Below are positions 27,350 through 35,515 of a DNA stretch of 64,000 bases, piece after piece. Positions within the stretch are counted from its first letter, which is position 1. Each line of letters starts with the position of its first letter. The translations under genes were made by a program, and so were the position numbers. The notes below the pieces were generated by a model. It ran no database searches. It was not told the DNA's origin and saw nothing but the letters and a program-made list of their open reading frames with translations. The DNA is from Desulfovibrio subterraneus (GTDB lineage: Bacteria; Desulfobacterota; Desulfovibrionia; Desulfovibrionales; Desulfovibrionaceae): the NCBI RefSeq assembly GCF_013340285.1, contig NZ_BLVO01000004.1, positions 1 through 64,000 on the forward strand. Direction: 5' to 3'.

Positions 27350-27508
27350 GCCAAATGAAGCGACTGAATCAATGTCCGCGAAGCGAGGGACCACACGGAC
27401 TTAAATCCTTTGAATTATGTTTGTGTATAGCAGATACCGTGCCAAGAGAGCATATTTAAAAAGCCGCATGCCTTGCGGGTTTCCGCAGGATGGCTTGTAT
27501 AGACTCGT

Positions 27509-27552
27509 TACGATTTTTCGTATATGACGATTTTTCGTAACGACTTTTCGTA
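27509..27552 (+). promoter_or_regulatory. Three tandem palindromic motifs upstream of a sigma-54 activator
   Basis: Three near-identical units, TACGATTTTTCGTA (27509-27522), GACGATTTTTCGTA (27526-27539) and AACGACTTTTCGTA (27539-27552), lie 13-56 nt before the activator start. Each is an inverted repeat of ACGA/TCGT around a T-rich centre. They look like operator sites for the activator itself or another dimeric regulator. Confidence 0.6.
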
Positions 27553-27564
27553 ACTGGAGCCCAC

Positions 27565-29283
27565 ATGTCCATGAAAGACAGAACACCCTCCCCATCTGCC
27601 AGCCGGATACCGGATGATCAAGACCCGCAACTCATTCCCACGCTGCACAGCGTTGATGTGAGCCCGTTTCTTGACCTCATGCTGGGCATTGCCCGTGAGC
27701 GGACCATTGAAGGCATTCTGCGCGTAACCAAGCGTACCTACCGCGGCCGACACGTTATCTTCGGCGGACTGTGGATTGTGGCCTCGCTGCGCATTACCGG
27801 CACCTCCGATTACAGCGCACCGGGTGCTGACCGCAAGCTCAGGCTCATGGCCTTTTCAGGCGCAGGCAAGCCGCGTCCGGCCATATGGCGGCACAAGGAA
27901 GGCACCTACGACCTTGTTCCCTTTTCTGACCCGCTGCTCGGCCCCTGCACCAAGGGCGAGCCAAGCTATGCCGCCTCCGGCGATCAGTGGGACAGACCGG
28001 ACTGGGCCGTGGAATACGGCTACCACGCCTATTCCGCTTTTCCCATCATGCACAAGGACGAGCTGCTCGGTGTCATGGCGGTGTTCTACGACCGTCCCAT
28101 GGTGGACGAGCTGGCCGACATGCTGCTCATGCACCGCAAGATGCACAAAATTTATGCCGACTCGCTGGCTGCGGCCGTGGCAAACGCCGCCGCATTCGAC
28201 GAGATTCAGACCCTGCGCCGCGAACTTGAGCTGGAAAACGAACACCTGCGCCGGGCGGTGCGCACAGCCCATGCAGACGACCATATCGTTGGCAACGCTC
28301 CGGCCCTGCACAAGGTCATGGAGCAGATAGAGGTGGTTGCGCCCACCGATGCCACGGTGCTCATTCTCGGCGAATCCGGCACGGGCAAGGAACTGCTGGC
28401 AGAAGCCATACACAAACGCTCGCACCGCCGCATGGGGCCGCTTGTGCGGGTAAACTGCTCGGCAGTGCCGCATGAACTGTTTGAGAGCGAATTCTTCGGC
28501 CACATCAAAGGCTCCTTCACCGGTGCCGTGCGCGACAGGACAGGGCGTTTTCTCATGGCCGACGGCGGCACGCTCTTCCTCGACGAAGTGGGGGAAATCC
28601 CGCTTGAACTGCAGGGCAAGCTGCTGCGCGTATTGCAGGAAGGCACCTTCGAGCCCATAGGCGACGACCGCCCCCGCAAGGTGGATGTGCGCATCGTGGC
28701 TGCCACAAACCGCGACCTTGCAGCGGATGTTGAGGCTGGCCTGTTCCGGCAGGACCTCTACTTCCGCCTTTCCGTCTTTCCCCTGCACAACCCGCCGTTG
28801 CGCGAGCGGCTTGAAGACATACCCGTGCTTGCGCATCATTTCGTCAGCAACGCGGCCCGTCGGCTCGGCGTAACCGAACCAAAGCTCCACTATCGCCACA
28901 TTCAACAGCTGCAGGCCTATGATTGGCCCGGCAACGTGCGGGAACTGCAAAACGAGATCGAACGCGCGGTCATCATGTCCCACAACGGCGGGCTGGAATT
29001 CAACCGTCTCGGCGCCCACCGCATAGGCACCCCCCCCTCGGGAACACCCCATCTGTCGGGCACTCCCCATCTGCATGCAGCGACTCCGGCATACACACCG
29101 GATGGTCCGCTCTACACCGAAATGCAAATGGAAGAACTGCACCGCGAAAACACCGTACGCGCCCTTGAGGCCTGCGGCTGGCGTGTGCAGGGCGAAGGCG
29201 GAGCCGCAGAGCTGCTGGGCATAAAGCCCACCACCTTGCAATCCCGCATCAAAAAATACGGGCTGAAGAAACCGGCAGCATGA
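27565..29283 (+). CDS. Sigma-54 activator with GAF-like sensor domain
   Basis: A 572-aa enhancer-binding protein of the NorR/FhlA layout. A GAF-like sensory domain (about 30-190) is followed by a short helical linker (about 205-235), the AAA+ domain (about 240-470) with GESGTGKE, the sigma-54 loop in the GSFTGA form rather than GAFTGA, and GTLFLDEVGEIPLELQGKL. A linker with repeated SGTPHL units leads to a Fis-type helix-turn-helix (AAELLGIKPTTLQSRIKKYG). CTGGAG precedes ATG 27565. The next gene is a flavoprotein with its own promoter. The inducer is unknown. Confidence 0.9.
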   Translation: MSMKDRTPSPSASRIPDDQDPQLIPTLHSVDVSPFLDLMLGIARERTIEGILRVTKRTYRGRHVIFGGLWIVASLRITGTSDYSAPGADRKLRLMAFSGAGKPRPAIWRHKEGTYDLVPFSDPLLGPCTKGEPSYAASGDQWDRPDWAVEYGYHAYSAFPIMHKDELLGVMAVFYDRPMVDELADMLLMHRKMHKIYADSLAAAVANAAAFDEIQTLRRELELENEHLRRAVRTAHADDHIVGNAPALHKVMEQIEVVAPTDATVLILGESGTGKELLAEAIHKRSHRRMGPLVRVNCSAVPHELFESEFFGHIKGSFTGAVRDRTGRFLMADGGTLFLDEVGEIPLELQGKLLRVLQEGTFEPIGDDRPRKVDVRIVAATNRDLAADVEAGLFRQDLYFRLSVFPLHNPPLRERLEDIPVLAHHFVSNAARRLGVTEPKLHYRHIQQLQAYDWPGNVRELQNEIERAVIMSHNGGLEFNRLGAHRIGTPPSGTPHLSGTPHLHAATPAYTPDGPLYTEMQMEELHRENTVRALEACGWRVQGEGGAAELLGIKPTTLQSRIKKYGLKKPAA

Positions 29284-29335
29284 TTACAGCGCGGCATTCC
29301 GGCACAGACAACGTGGCAGAACCGCTCCACCCGAC

Positions 29336-29363
29336 TGGACAAGCCCCCGCAAACGGGTACAAT
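29336..29363 (+). promoter_or_regulatory. Candidate sigma-70 promoter for the FNR-type gene
   Basis: TGGACA (29336-29341), a 16-nt spacer and TACAAT (29358-29363), 41 nt before the start codon. No sigma-54 GG-N10-GC element was found here, so control by the upstream activator is not supported. Confidence 0.5.
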
Positions 29364-29404
29364 GTCTGCATAGTCGGAAAAACGTCCCACACAGCGGAGG
29401 CACC

Positions 29405-30145
29405 ATGAGCACAGGCAAACCAGCCAAAATTCTCAAGACGATCAAAGAAAATGAAACGACCACCACGGTCGTCCTGGATGTGGAAGACGAGCGGTTCTCC
29501 AGCTTCAGCCCCGGCCAGTTTGCCACCATCCGCATCATGGAGAACGGCGAATGGTCGCGACCGCACCCCTTCACCATCTCCGGTGCTCCCGGCGAAAAGC
29601 TGCAAATGACCATAAAAGGCAACGGCCACTTCACGTCCGAGCTCATCCCCTCGCTCACCGGGGCATCCAAGATACAGTGTGCGGGTCCGTTCGGCGCCTT
29701 CTGCAAGGACATTGCCTACCGTGAAGAGGTGGTCATGGTGGCAGGCGGAGTGGGCATAACCCCCTTCCTTTCCGTTCTGCGCCATTTCAGAAAAACGGGC
29801 GCAAAGAACACCTGCACCCTCTTCTGGTGCAACAAGACCTTTGCCGATGCCTTTGCGGCATCAGAGCTTGAAGAAATTGCCACGCATATCAATCTGACCG
29901 TCATCCATGTGCTCAGCAGGGAAACAAACCCTAATATGTATTATGAGGATGACAAGCCCCATATCCGTTTCGAAAAGGGGCATTTTTCGCGCGATACGCT
30001 GGCAAGGCACATCCACTCCACCACGGCCTCTTTCTATCTCTGCGGGCCTTCTGCCATGCAGCAGACGGTTCTGGACGAGCTGACCGCCTACGGCATTGCC
30101 CCCGATGCGGTGGAAAAGGAAGCCTTTGTCTACAACGGTGCCTGA
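29405..30145 (+). CDS. Ferredoxin-NADP reductase-type FAD oxidoreductase
   Basis: A 246-aa flavoprotein of the FNR superfamily. The FAD-binding RPHPFTISG lies at about 56-64, and the NAD(P)-binding VMVAGGVGITPFLSVLRHF at about 115-133. FYLCGPSAM and the C-terminal VYNG are typical. There is no 2Fe-2S domain, so electrons must come from or go to a separate partner. GGAGGCACC precedes ATG 29405. It is a single gene between a promoter and a terminator. Partner and physiological role are not shown by context. Confidence 0.88.
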   Translation: MSTGKPAKILKTIKENETTTTVVLDVEDERFSSFSPGQFATIRIMENGEWSRPHPFTISGAPGEKLQMTIKGNGHFTSELIPSLTGASKIQCAGPFGAFCKDIAYREEVVMVAGGVGITPFLSVLRHFRKTGAKNTCTLFWCNKTFADAFAASELEEIATHINLTVIHVLSRETNPNMYYEDDKPHIRFEKGHFSRDTLARHIHSTTASFYLCGPSAMQQTVLDELTAYGIAPDAVEKEAFVYNGA

Positions 30146-30191
30146 TCACAACCTGCCTCCGGCCCGCTCTTGCCCTGCCCCCGTAATACCG

Positions 30192-30227
30192 GCACCCCGC
30201 CTCACAGTGTGAAGCGGGGTGCTTTTT
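30192..30227 (+). terminator. Intrinsic terminator after the FNR-type gene
   Basis: GCACCCCGC (30192-30200) pairs with GCGGGGTGC (30214-30222), followed by five T bases. An inner TCA/TGA pairing extends the stem. Confidence 0.88.
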
Positions 30228-30314
30228 ATCGGGCATTCTCAAATTCAATCTGTCCGGCTGATCCGGCAGTGTTCAGCCATGCGGTTCTCTATGGCCTGAC
30301 GCTTGGACCGGTAC

Positions 30315-30374
30315 AGTCCCGCCGAACGTCCGGCCAAATGTCCGGTTAACTGTCTGATTAAACGTCGGGCTAAC
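30315..30374. repeat. Degenerate 12-bp tandem repeat, about five units
   Basis: Successive 12-mers AGTCCCGCCGAA, CGTCCGGCCAAA, TGTCCGGTTAAC, TGTCTGATTAAA and CGTCGGGCTAAC share a YGTCCGGYYAAM pattern. They lie in the gap between the flavoprotein terminator and thiE. No open frame there looks coding, since stops interrupt all likely frames. It is a decayed minisatellite or an array of binding sites. The rest of 30228-30458 holds nothing recognisable. Confidence 0.5.
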
Positions 30375-30458
30375 TATTTCGAATGTTCAGCTGAATACAG
30401 GCCCAACGGCTGGCAACATCATACCGTCGCCCCCCCCGATACCAGCAAGACCACCCAA

Positions 30459-31088
30459 TCAGCGCTGTATGGCCCTGCACAGCGCTTCTGCCGCAGCCCG
30501 TGGCGAGGCGGTTCCGCAAATGGCGGAAACAACGGCCACACCGTCAGCACCGGCCATGAGCACATCAGCCGCGTTGTCTGCCCCTATGCCGCCTATGCCG
30601 ACCAGAATATGATTGGTGACAAGGCGGATGCGCCGAACGCCCTCCAGCCCCCACGGGGGGGCCGCATCCTTCTTGGTGGTCGTGGCAAATACGGGGCTTA
30701 TGCCGAGATAATCCACATCAAGGCGCTTGGCTTCAGTCACCTGTTCCTGCGTTTCAACGGAAAGCCCGATGATGGCCTTGGGACCGAGAATGGCGCGGGC
30801 CTGCTCGTAGGGCATGTCCGACTGCCCTATATGCACGCCGTCCGCACCGGATGCCAGCGCCACGTCAACTCTGTCATTGATGAGCAGGGGCACGCCAAGG
30901 GGGGCAAGTTCCTTTCTGAGCTGCGTGGCGGTCTCGATGAACCGTCTGGTATCCAACGTCTTTTCACGCAGCTGGACAACACGCACGCCTCCGGCAACAG
31001 CCTGCAGAACAGTCTCCACAACGCCGGTGCCACCGCAAAGGTCCCTGTCCGTCACCAGATACAGCGAATAGTCTATAAGCTGTCTCAT
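30459..31088 (-). CDS. thiE: Thiamine-phosphate synthase
   Basis: A 209-aa TIM-barrel enzyme joining the thiazole phosphate and pyrimidine pyrophosphate moieties of thiamine. VQLREKTLDTRRFI, LLINDRVDVALASGADGVHIGQ and DYLGISPVFATTTK are active-site signatures, and ILVGIGGIGADNAADVL ends the barrel. ATG 31088 overlaps the thiM stop as ATGA, so translation is coupled. A longer frame runs back into thiM but is not needed. With no thiC or thiD here, thiM-thiE forms a salvage pair. Confidence 0.95.
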   Translation of the reverse strand: MRQLIDYSLYLVTDRDLCGGTGVVETVLQAVAGGVRVVQLREKTLDTRRFIETATQLRKELAPLGVPLLINDRVDVALASGADGVHIGQSDMPYEQARAILGPKAIIGLSVETQEQVTEAKRLDVDYLGISPVFATTTKKDAAPPWGLEGVRRIRLVTNHILVGIGGIGADNAADVLMAGADGVAVVSAICGTASPRAAAEALCRAIQR

Positions 31089-31921
31089 TGTCCGGCTCCC
31101 TCGTTCCCGCATTCAGGGCAGCCGGTTACGGCAAGTTCCACCTGCGCTTCTATGTCTTCTCTGGTCATGACATAGAGCGCGTCATAAAAATGCATCTGGA
31201 AGCTGCCTGGTCCGGCTGCCTTTTCCGCAGCCATGCCACCGGCCGTAGCCATAACGGCAAGAGCACTCACGGTTCCGGCAAACGATGATTCCGCAACTGC
31301 GGCATACGCGCCTATCAGAGCGGTGGCTGTGCAGCCCATGCCTGTTACGCGGCCCATCAGGGGGCTGCCGCCCTTTATGCGGACGGAACAGGTACCGTTC
31401 ATCACAATATCTTCCTCACCGGTAACAGCCACAACGCAGCCGTACTGACGGGCAAGCTGGGCCGCGGCATCGCTGGCATCTGCTGCCTGCATGGTGGAAT
31501 CTACACCCTTTGTGCCGCCGCCGGCACCGCAAAGCGCCATAATCTCCGATCCGTTACCGCGTACCACCGCCGGTGATGCTGTCTGCATGATGCGCATGGC
31601 CGTATTAGTGCGCAGGGTGGAAGCCCCTGCCCCCACAGGGTCGAGAATCACGGGAATGCCGCGCTTGCGGGCGCAGTCTCCCGCCATGAGCATGCTCTTG
31701 ATCCACGGCGTACTCAGTGTACCGATATTCAGCACCAGCGCGTTGACTATGCCAACCAGTTCTTCCATCTCTTCCGGCGCATGCGCCATGATGGGGGAAG
31801 CACCAGCACTGAGCAGCGCGTTAGCGGTGTTGTTCATCACCACGTAGTTGGTGATGTTGTGTACCAGCGGTCCCTGCTTCCTGACCATGCAGACATGCTG
31901 CCATATTGTATTGAAATCCAT
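31085..31921 (-). CDS. thiM: Hydroxyethylthiazole kinase
   Basis: A 278-aa ribokinase-like enzyme that phosphorylates 5-(2-hydroxyethyl)-4-methylthiazole for thiamine salvage. GPLVHNITNYVVMNNTANAL is the substrate-side motif, PVILDPVGAGAS and VVRGNGSEIMAL follow, and VAVTGEEDIV plus RVTGMGCTATALIGA hold the ATP and catalytic Cys region. AAGGTGATAT precedes ATG 31921. A promoter lies just upstream. I found no TPP riboswitch in the leader. Confidence 0.95.
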   Translation of the reverse strand: MDFNTIWQHVCMVRKQGPLVHNITNYVVMNNTANALLSAGASPIMAHAPEEMEELVGIVNALVLNIGTLSTPWIKSMLMAGDCARKRGIPVILDPVGAGASTLRTNTAMRIMQTASPAVVRGNGSEIMALCGAGGGTKGVDSTMQAADASDAAAQLARQYGCVVAVTGEEDIVMNGTCSVRIKGGSPLMGRVTGMGCTATALIGAYAAVAESSFAGTVSALAVMATAGGMAAEKAAGPGSFQMHFYDALYVMTREDIEAQVELAVTGCPECGNEGAGQ

Positions 31922-31963
31922 ATATCACCTTGAATTACGATTGAATCCGGCATCGGAACCCAT

Positions 31964-31992
31964 ATTCTATGCCGCTTGCCGGGCAACTGCAA
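31964..31992 (-). promoter_or_regulatory. Sigma-70 promoter for thiM-thiE
   Basis: On the minus strand TTGCAG (31987-31992), a 17-nt spacer and TAGAAT (31964-31969), about 40 nt before the thiM start and just after the terminator of the upstream gene. Confidence 0.6.
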
Positions 31993-32022
31993 GATCCCGC
32001 CTGCCCTCACCCCGTACAGGAG

Positions 32023-32055
32023 AAAAAAAGCTCCGGCATGTCGCCATGCCGGAGC
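32023..32055 (-). terminator. Intrinsic terminator after the aminotransferase gene
   Basis: GCTCCGGCATG (32030-32040) and CATGCCGGAGC (32045-32055) form a perfect 11-bp stem with a 4-nt loop. Seven A bases at 32023-32029 give a U run on the minus strand. Confidence 0.9.
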
Positions 32056-32078
32056 CTGCAGTTGTATCAAGTTCCTCT

Positions 32079-33248
32079 TTACGAGAGGCAGTGGCGCAGA
32101 CACTTGCCCAGACGGGCAATGCCTTCTTCAATCTTCTCGGGGCTGGCATTGGAAAAGTTGAGCCGGAAGGTGTTGTCAGTACCATCCACATAGAACGGCT
32201 TGCCGGGTACGAAGGCCACGTTGTTGCGAATGGCCTCCTTGAACACTTCCTCCGCGGAAACACTGTCAGGCAGCGTACACCAGAGGAACATGCCCCCTTC
32301 CGGTTCCGTAGTGGCAACTTCTTCAGGGAAGTGGTCGCGGATGGAGGCAACCATTATGTCGCGATGCCGCTTATATCGGTCGCGGATGGAAGCGATATGC
32401 GCATCCACATCGTTGTCCACAAGGTAGCGGTACAGAATGGACTGCGTAAGCGTAGCGGTATGCAGGTCGCTGGCCTGCTTTGCCCTGACAAGGCTGTCCA
32501 TGAGACCGTCCGGCGCATAAATCCAGCCAAGGCGCATCCCCGGAGCCACCATCTTGGAAAATGATCCCAACAGGATGGACGGGGTCTGCATATGACACCG
32601 CACAGGGGGAACATCCTCACCCAGGAAACGCAGCTCACCATAGGGGTTGTCTTCGACGAGCATGCACTCATGCCGGGCCATCAGTTCGGCAACCCTGTGA
32701 CGGGTGGACGCATCATAGGAAATACCCGATGGGTTCTGGAAGTTGGGTACAGCGTAAAAGACCTTTGCTCCGGTTCTTTCCAGCACGTCATCCAGCATGT
32801 CCGTATCCACACCGGTTGCCAGCAGGTTTACCGGCTTGAAATCCGCCCCGTACATGGAGAAACATTGAATGGCACCAAGGTAGCCCGGCCGTTCTATGGC
32901 CACTGCGTCACCACGGTTGAGCAGCGCCCGCCCTGCCATATCCAGCGCCTGCTGTGAGCCGGTGGTAATGAGAATGTCGTCGGGCGAAACGGTCAGCCCC
33001 TGCCGCGCATAGCGGTCGGCAATCCATTTGCGCAGAGGCGCGTACCCTTCAGTCGTGGAGTATTGCAGAGCGGAAGCCCCCTCCTCGGCGAAGACCTTTG
33101 CTGCTGCGGCAGCCACCCTGTCAGCCGGAAAGGAGTCCGGATGTGGTAGACCGCCCGCAAAGGAAATAATCTCAGGTCGTGCGGTAACCTTGAGGATTTC
33201 CCGGATATACGATCTGTGGACGCCCTGCATCCGATCTGCGGTCTTCAT
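32079..33248 (-). CDS. PLP-dependent aminotransferase, LysN/2-aminoadipate type
   Basis: A 389-aa fold-type I aminotransferase. IISFAGGLPHPDSFP near the N terminus (about 27-41), ITTGSQQALDMAGRALLNRG, PNFQNPSGISYD, EDNPYGELRF and the PLP lysine in SFSKMVAPGMRLGW match the family that includes alpha-aminoadipate and valine/aromatic aminotransferases. The substrate cannot be fixed from sequence. AAGGAG precedes ATG 33248. It is a single-gene unit between terminators. Confidence 0.9.
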   Translation of the reverse strand: MKTADRMQGVHRSYIREILKVTARPEIISFAGGLPHPDSFPADRVAAAAAKVFAEEGASALQYSTTEGYAPLRKWIADRYARQGLTVSPDDILITTGSQQALDMAGRALLNRGDAVAIERPGYLGAIQCFSMYGADFKPVNLLATGVDTDMLDDVLERTGAKVFYAVPNFQNPSGISYDASTRHRVAELMARHECMLVEDNPYGELRFLGEDVPPVRCHMQTPSILLGSFSKMVAPGMRLGWIYAPDGLMDSLVRAKQASDLHTATLTQSILYRYLVDNDVDAHIASIRDRYKRHRDIMVASIRDHFPEEVATTEPEGGMFLWCTLPDSVSAEEVFKEAIRNNVAFVPGKPFYVDGTDNTFRLNFSNASPEKIEEGIARLGKCLRHCLS

Positions 33249-33328
33249 AACGACTCCTTATGCTCTCGCATCGAAATAGAATGTTCAACACCACGCAAAG
33301 ACAATGAGCACTCACACCTATCACGGGC

Positions 33329-33358
33329 AAAAAAAAGCCTATTCGTTGCCGAAGGCTT
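33329..33358 (-). terminator. Terminator overlapping the lpxI stop
   Basis: AAGCCT (33335-33340) and AGGCTT (33353-33358) pair with the stop codon in between, and a run of A bases (33329-33336) gives U bases on the minus strand. The stem is short. Confidence 0.55.
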
Positions 33359-34163
33359 CATCAAGTCCGACAATGCTCAGGGAGTGGGCATCAGCAAGCT
33401 TCAGCGCCTCTTCCCTGTCAAAGAACAATGTTTTTCCTGCATGAAAGGCAAGGCAGGCATATTTGCCGTCTACCAGCGTACGCATGGTCGCGGTTCCGAG
33501 GGCAGGCAGGTCTATGCGCTCGTCCTGTCCGGGCTTGACGATCTTCACGGCCACACATCCCTCACCGCCCAGTTCCGCGCCGCGCCGCAGCAGGGCATCT
33601 GTGCCTTCCAGCCCTTCCACGGCAACCACCATCCCACGCTTGACCACGATGCACTGCCCGATGTCCATACGGCCAATGGTCTGGGCAATGGGCCAGCCGT
33701 AGCGCAGGTCTTCCCACTCTTCTGCCGTGGGCTGGCGTCGGGTAAGCACCCCGGAGGGCCCACGCAGGCCGGGAACAAGCTCGGCCGCCTGCACAATGCG
33801 CAGACCTTCAGATTCCAGTTCATCCATCACGGCCCGCAGCAGCACATCGTCACCCTTGGAGCGGAGCTTGAAAAGGACCTTGGCAGCTCGAAAATCAGGA
33901 CGCAGATCAAGCGCCTTGGGCTTGCTGATGGCTCCGGCAAAACAGAGACGGCTCACGCCGTGCTCCCGGAAAAATTCGATAAGCTTGTTCAGGGCGCCAA
34001 GGTGCAGCATGGCAAAGGTATCAGCCTCATGCTCAAGAGAAGGGTCCGTATGGCCGTGAAAACCACACATGACAACGCCAAGCCCTGCCTCGCGGGCTCC
34101 GCGCGCCACCAGTGCGGGGAACTGTCCTTTTCCGGCCACGATACCAATGGATTCTCTTGTCAT
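33339..34163 (-). CDS. lpxI: UDP-2,3-diacylglucosamine diphosphatase, LpxI family
   Basis: A 274-aa protein of the former DUF1009 family that hydrolyses UDP-2,3-diacylglucosamine to lipid X, replacing LpxH. GIVAGKGQFPALVARGARE opens it, and GTDALLRRGAELGGEG and KPGQDERIDLPALG are in the catalytic C-terminal domain. ATG 34163 with GGAG upstream is preferred over the longer frame to 34241. It follows lpxA, but a terminator-like hairpin lies between them. Confidence 0.9.
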   Translation of the reverse strand: MTRESIGIVAGKGQFPALVARGAREAGLGVVMCGFHGHTDPSLEHEADTFAMLHLGALNKLIEFFREHGVSRLCFAGAISKPKALDLRPDFRAAKVLFKLRSKGDDVLLRAVMDELESEGLRIVQAAELVPGLRGPSGVLTRRQPTAEEWEDLRYGWPIAQTIGRMDIGQCIVVKRGMVVAVEGLEGTDALLRRGAELGGEGCVAVKIVKPGQDERIDLPALGTATMRTLVDGKYACLAFHAGKTLFFDREEALKLADAHSLSIVGLDEAFGNE

Positions 34164-34199
34164 GCTGCCTGCTCCGAAACTCAGAAGGGACTTACGATT

Positions 34200-34230
34200 A
34201 AAAATGGGGAGGAAGCCGCGCTCCCTCCCC
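34200..34230 (-). terminator. Hairpin between lpxA and lpxI
   Basis: GGGGAGG (34207-34213) and CCTCCCC (34224-34230) pair, with further pairing inside, and on the minus strand the stem is followed by ATTTTTA. It would stop or reduce transcription between lpxA and lpxI. Confidence 0.65.
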
Positions 34231-34261
34231 GTCAAACACAAGGTACAATGCGGCCTTTGAA

Positions 34262-35047
34262 CTAGTCAGCGGGTAGAATGCCTCGCTCGCTGCTGCGAAT
34301 GAATTCCACAAAGCCAAGAATCTCGGGGAACGTACCGAATTCGTATTCGAGCTGCTCCAGAGCTTCCTTGCGGGGGGTATCCGAATGCCAGATGAGACGG
34401 AAAGCACCCTTCAGGGCCGCAATCAGTTCGCGGGAAGCCTGCAGACGGCGCAGCCCCACAAGGTTGGGGCCATGCACACCCGCGCGGTTGCCCACAGCGA
34501 GCATGTAGGGGGGCAGATCCTGGCTGATGCCGCTCATGCCGCCCACAAAGGCGTAAGCGCCGATGCGTACGAACTGGTGCACAGCCGAAAGCCCTGCGAG
34601 AATGGCCCTGTCCTGCACGGAAACGTGGCCCGCAAGGGTCGCACCGTTGGACATGACAATCTCGTTACCCAGCTGGCAGTCATGCGCCACGTGAGTGTAC
34701 GCCATGAAGAGGTTGCCGTCGCCGATCCTGGTCAGACCGCCCCCGCCTTCTGTGCCGCGATGCAGCGTGGCGAATTCGCGCACATTGTTATCGTCGCCCA
34801 TCTCCAGCCAGCTTTCTTCGCCGGCGAATTTGAGATCCTGCGGCTCGCCGCCCACAAGGGCGTATGAATGGATGTGGTTACCGGACCCCATGCGGGTAAA
34901 ACGCTTTACCGAGGCAAAGGCATCAATACGGCAGCGGTCACCGATGATGACGTCTTCCTCGATAACGGCACAAGGGCCGATGACAACGTCTTCGCCAATC
35001 TGGGCCTTGGGAGAAACAAAGGCGTTCGGGTGAATCTGACTGGCCAT
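34262..35047 (-). CDS. lpxA: Acyl-ACP--UDP-N-acetylglucosamine O-acyltransferase
   Basis: A 261-aa left-handed beta-helix enzyme for the first step of lipid A synthesis. Hexapeptide repeats run from about 10 to 190 (VVIGPCAVIEEDVIIGDRC). The catalytic His is in MAYTHVAHDCQLGNE, and AGLSAVHQFVRIGAYAFVGG is typical. The C-terminal helical part ends the protein. GAGG precedes ATG 35047, which lies just after the fabZ stop. Confidence 0.96.
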   Translation of the reverse strand: MASQIHPNAFVSPKAQIGEDVVIGPCAVIEEDVIIGDRCRIDAFASVKRFTRMGSGNHIHSYALVGGEPQDLKFAGEESWLEMGDDNNVREFATLHRGTEGGGGLTRIGDGNLFMAYTHVAHDCQLGNEIVMSNGATLAGHVSVQDRAILAGLSAVHQFVRIGAYAFVGGMSGISQDLPPYMLAVGNRAGVHGPNLVGLRRLQASRELIAALKGAFRLIWHSDTPRKEALEQLEYEFGTFPEILGFVEFIRSSERGILPAD

Positions 35048-35048
35048 G

Positions 35049-35513
35049 CTACATGTCCTCTTTGTTCATGATGGCAGCGGTCATTTCCGCTTCTGCGGCC
35101 AGTTTGCCGTCAACATACGCCTTTCCTTCCATCTTCCAGAGCTTGAGCTTCTGACGGATGAGAGAGCAATGCAGCTCAAGCTTATCGCCGGGATAGACAG
35201 GCTTGCGGAAGCGCACCTTCTCCATGCCGGTAAACAGGAAGAGCTTGTCTTCAATGGTGGTATCGGTACTCTTGATCACCAGAATGCCGCCGGCCTGCGC
35301 CAGCGCTTCCATGATGAGCACACCGGGCATTACGGGAATGCCGGGAAAATGTCCCTGAAAGAACGGCTCGTTGAAGGAGACGTTCTTGTAGGCGACGATG
35401 CTTTGACCGGGAACATAATCCACCACACGGTCAACCAGCAAAAACGGGTAACGGTGCGGCAGCAGGCCCAGAATTTTTCGGATATCAAAAGAATTGGGAT
35501 TCTCTTGGGTCAT
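35049..35513 (-). CDS. fabZ: 3-hydroxyacyl-ACP dehydratase
   Basis: A 154-aa hotdog-fold dehydratase of fatty acid synthesis. LPHRYPFLLVDRV holds the catalytic His and FPGIPVMPGVLIMEALAQAG the catalytic Glu. It lies between lpxD and lpxA, as in many Gram-negative bacteria, tying acyl supply to lipid A assembly. The start lies 2 nt after the lpxD stop. Confidence 0.97.
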   Translation of the reverse strand: MTQENPNSFDIRKILGLLPHRYPFLLVDRVVDYVPGQSIVAYKNVSFNEPFFQGHFPGIPVMPGVLIMEALAQAGGILVIKSTDTTIEDKLFLFTGMEKVRFRKPVYPGDKLELHCSLIRQKLKLWKMEGKAYVDGKLAAEAEMTAAIMNKEDM

Positions 35514-35515
35514 TG

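Noticed and set aside
29284-29404. Sigma-54 promoter before the FNR-type gene
   Set aside because: Two GGCA sites were checked, and neither has GC at the required spacing. A sigma-70 promoter fits better.
31922-32022. TPP riboswitch before thiM
   Set aside because: The leader has GGGGTG, but lacks the CTGAGA and ACCTGAT segments of a THI box and is mostly promoter sequence.
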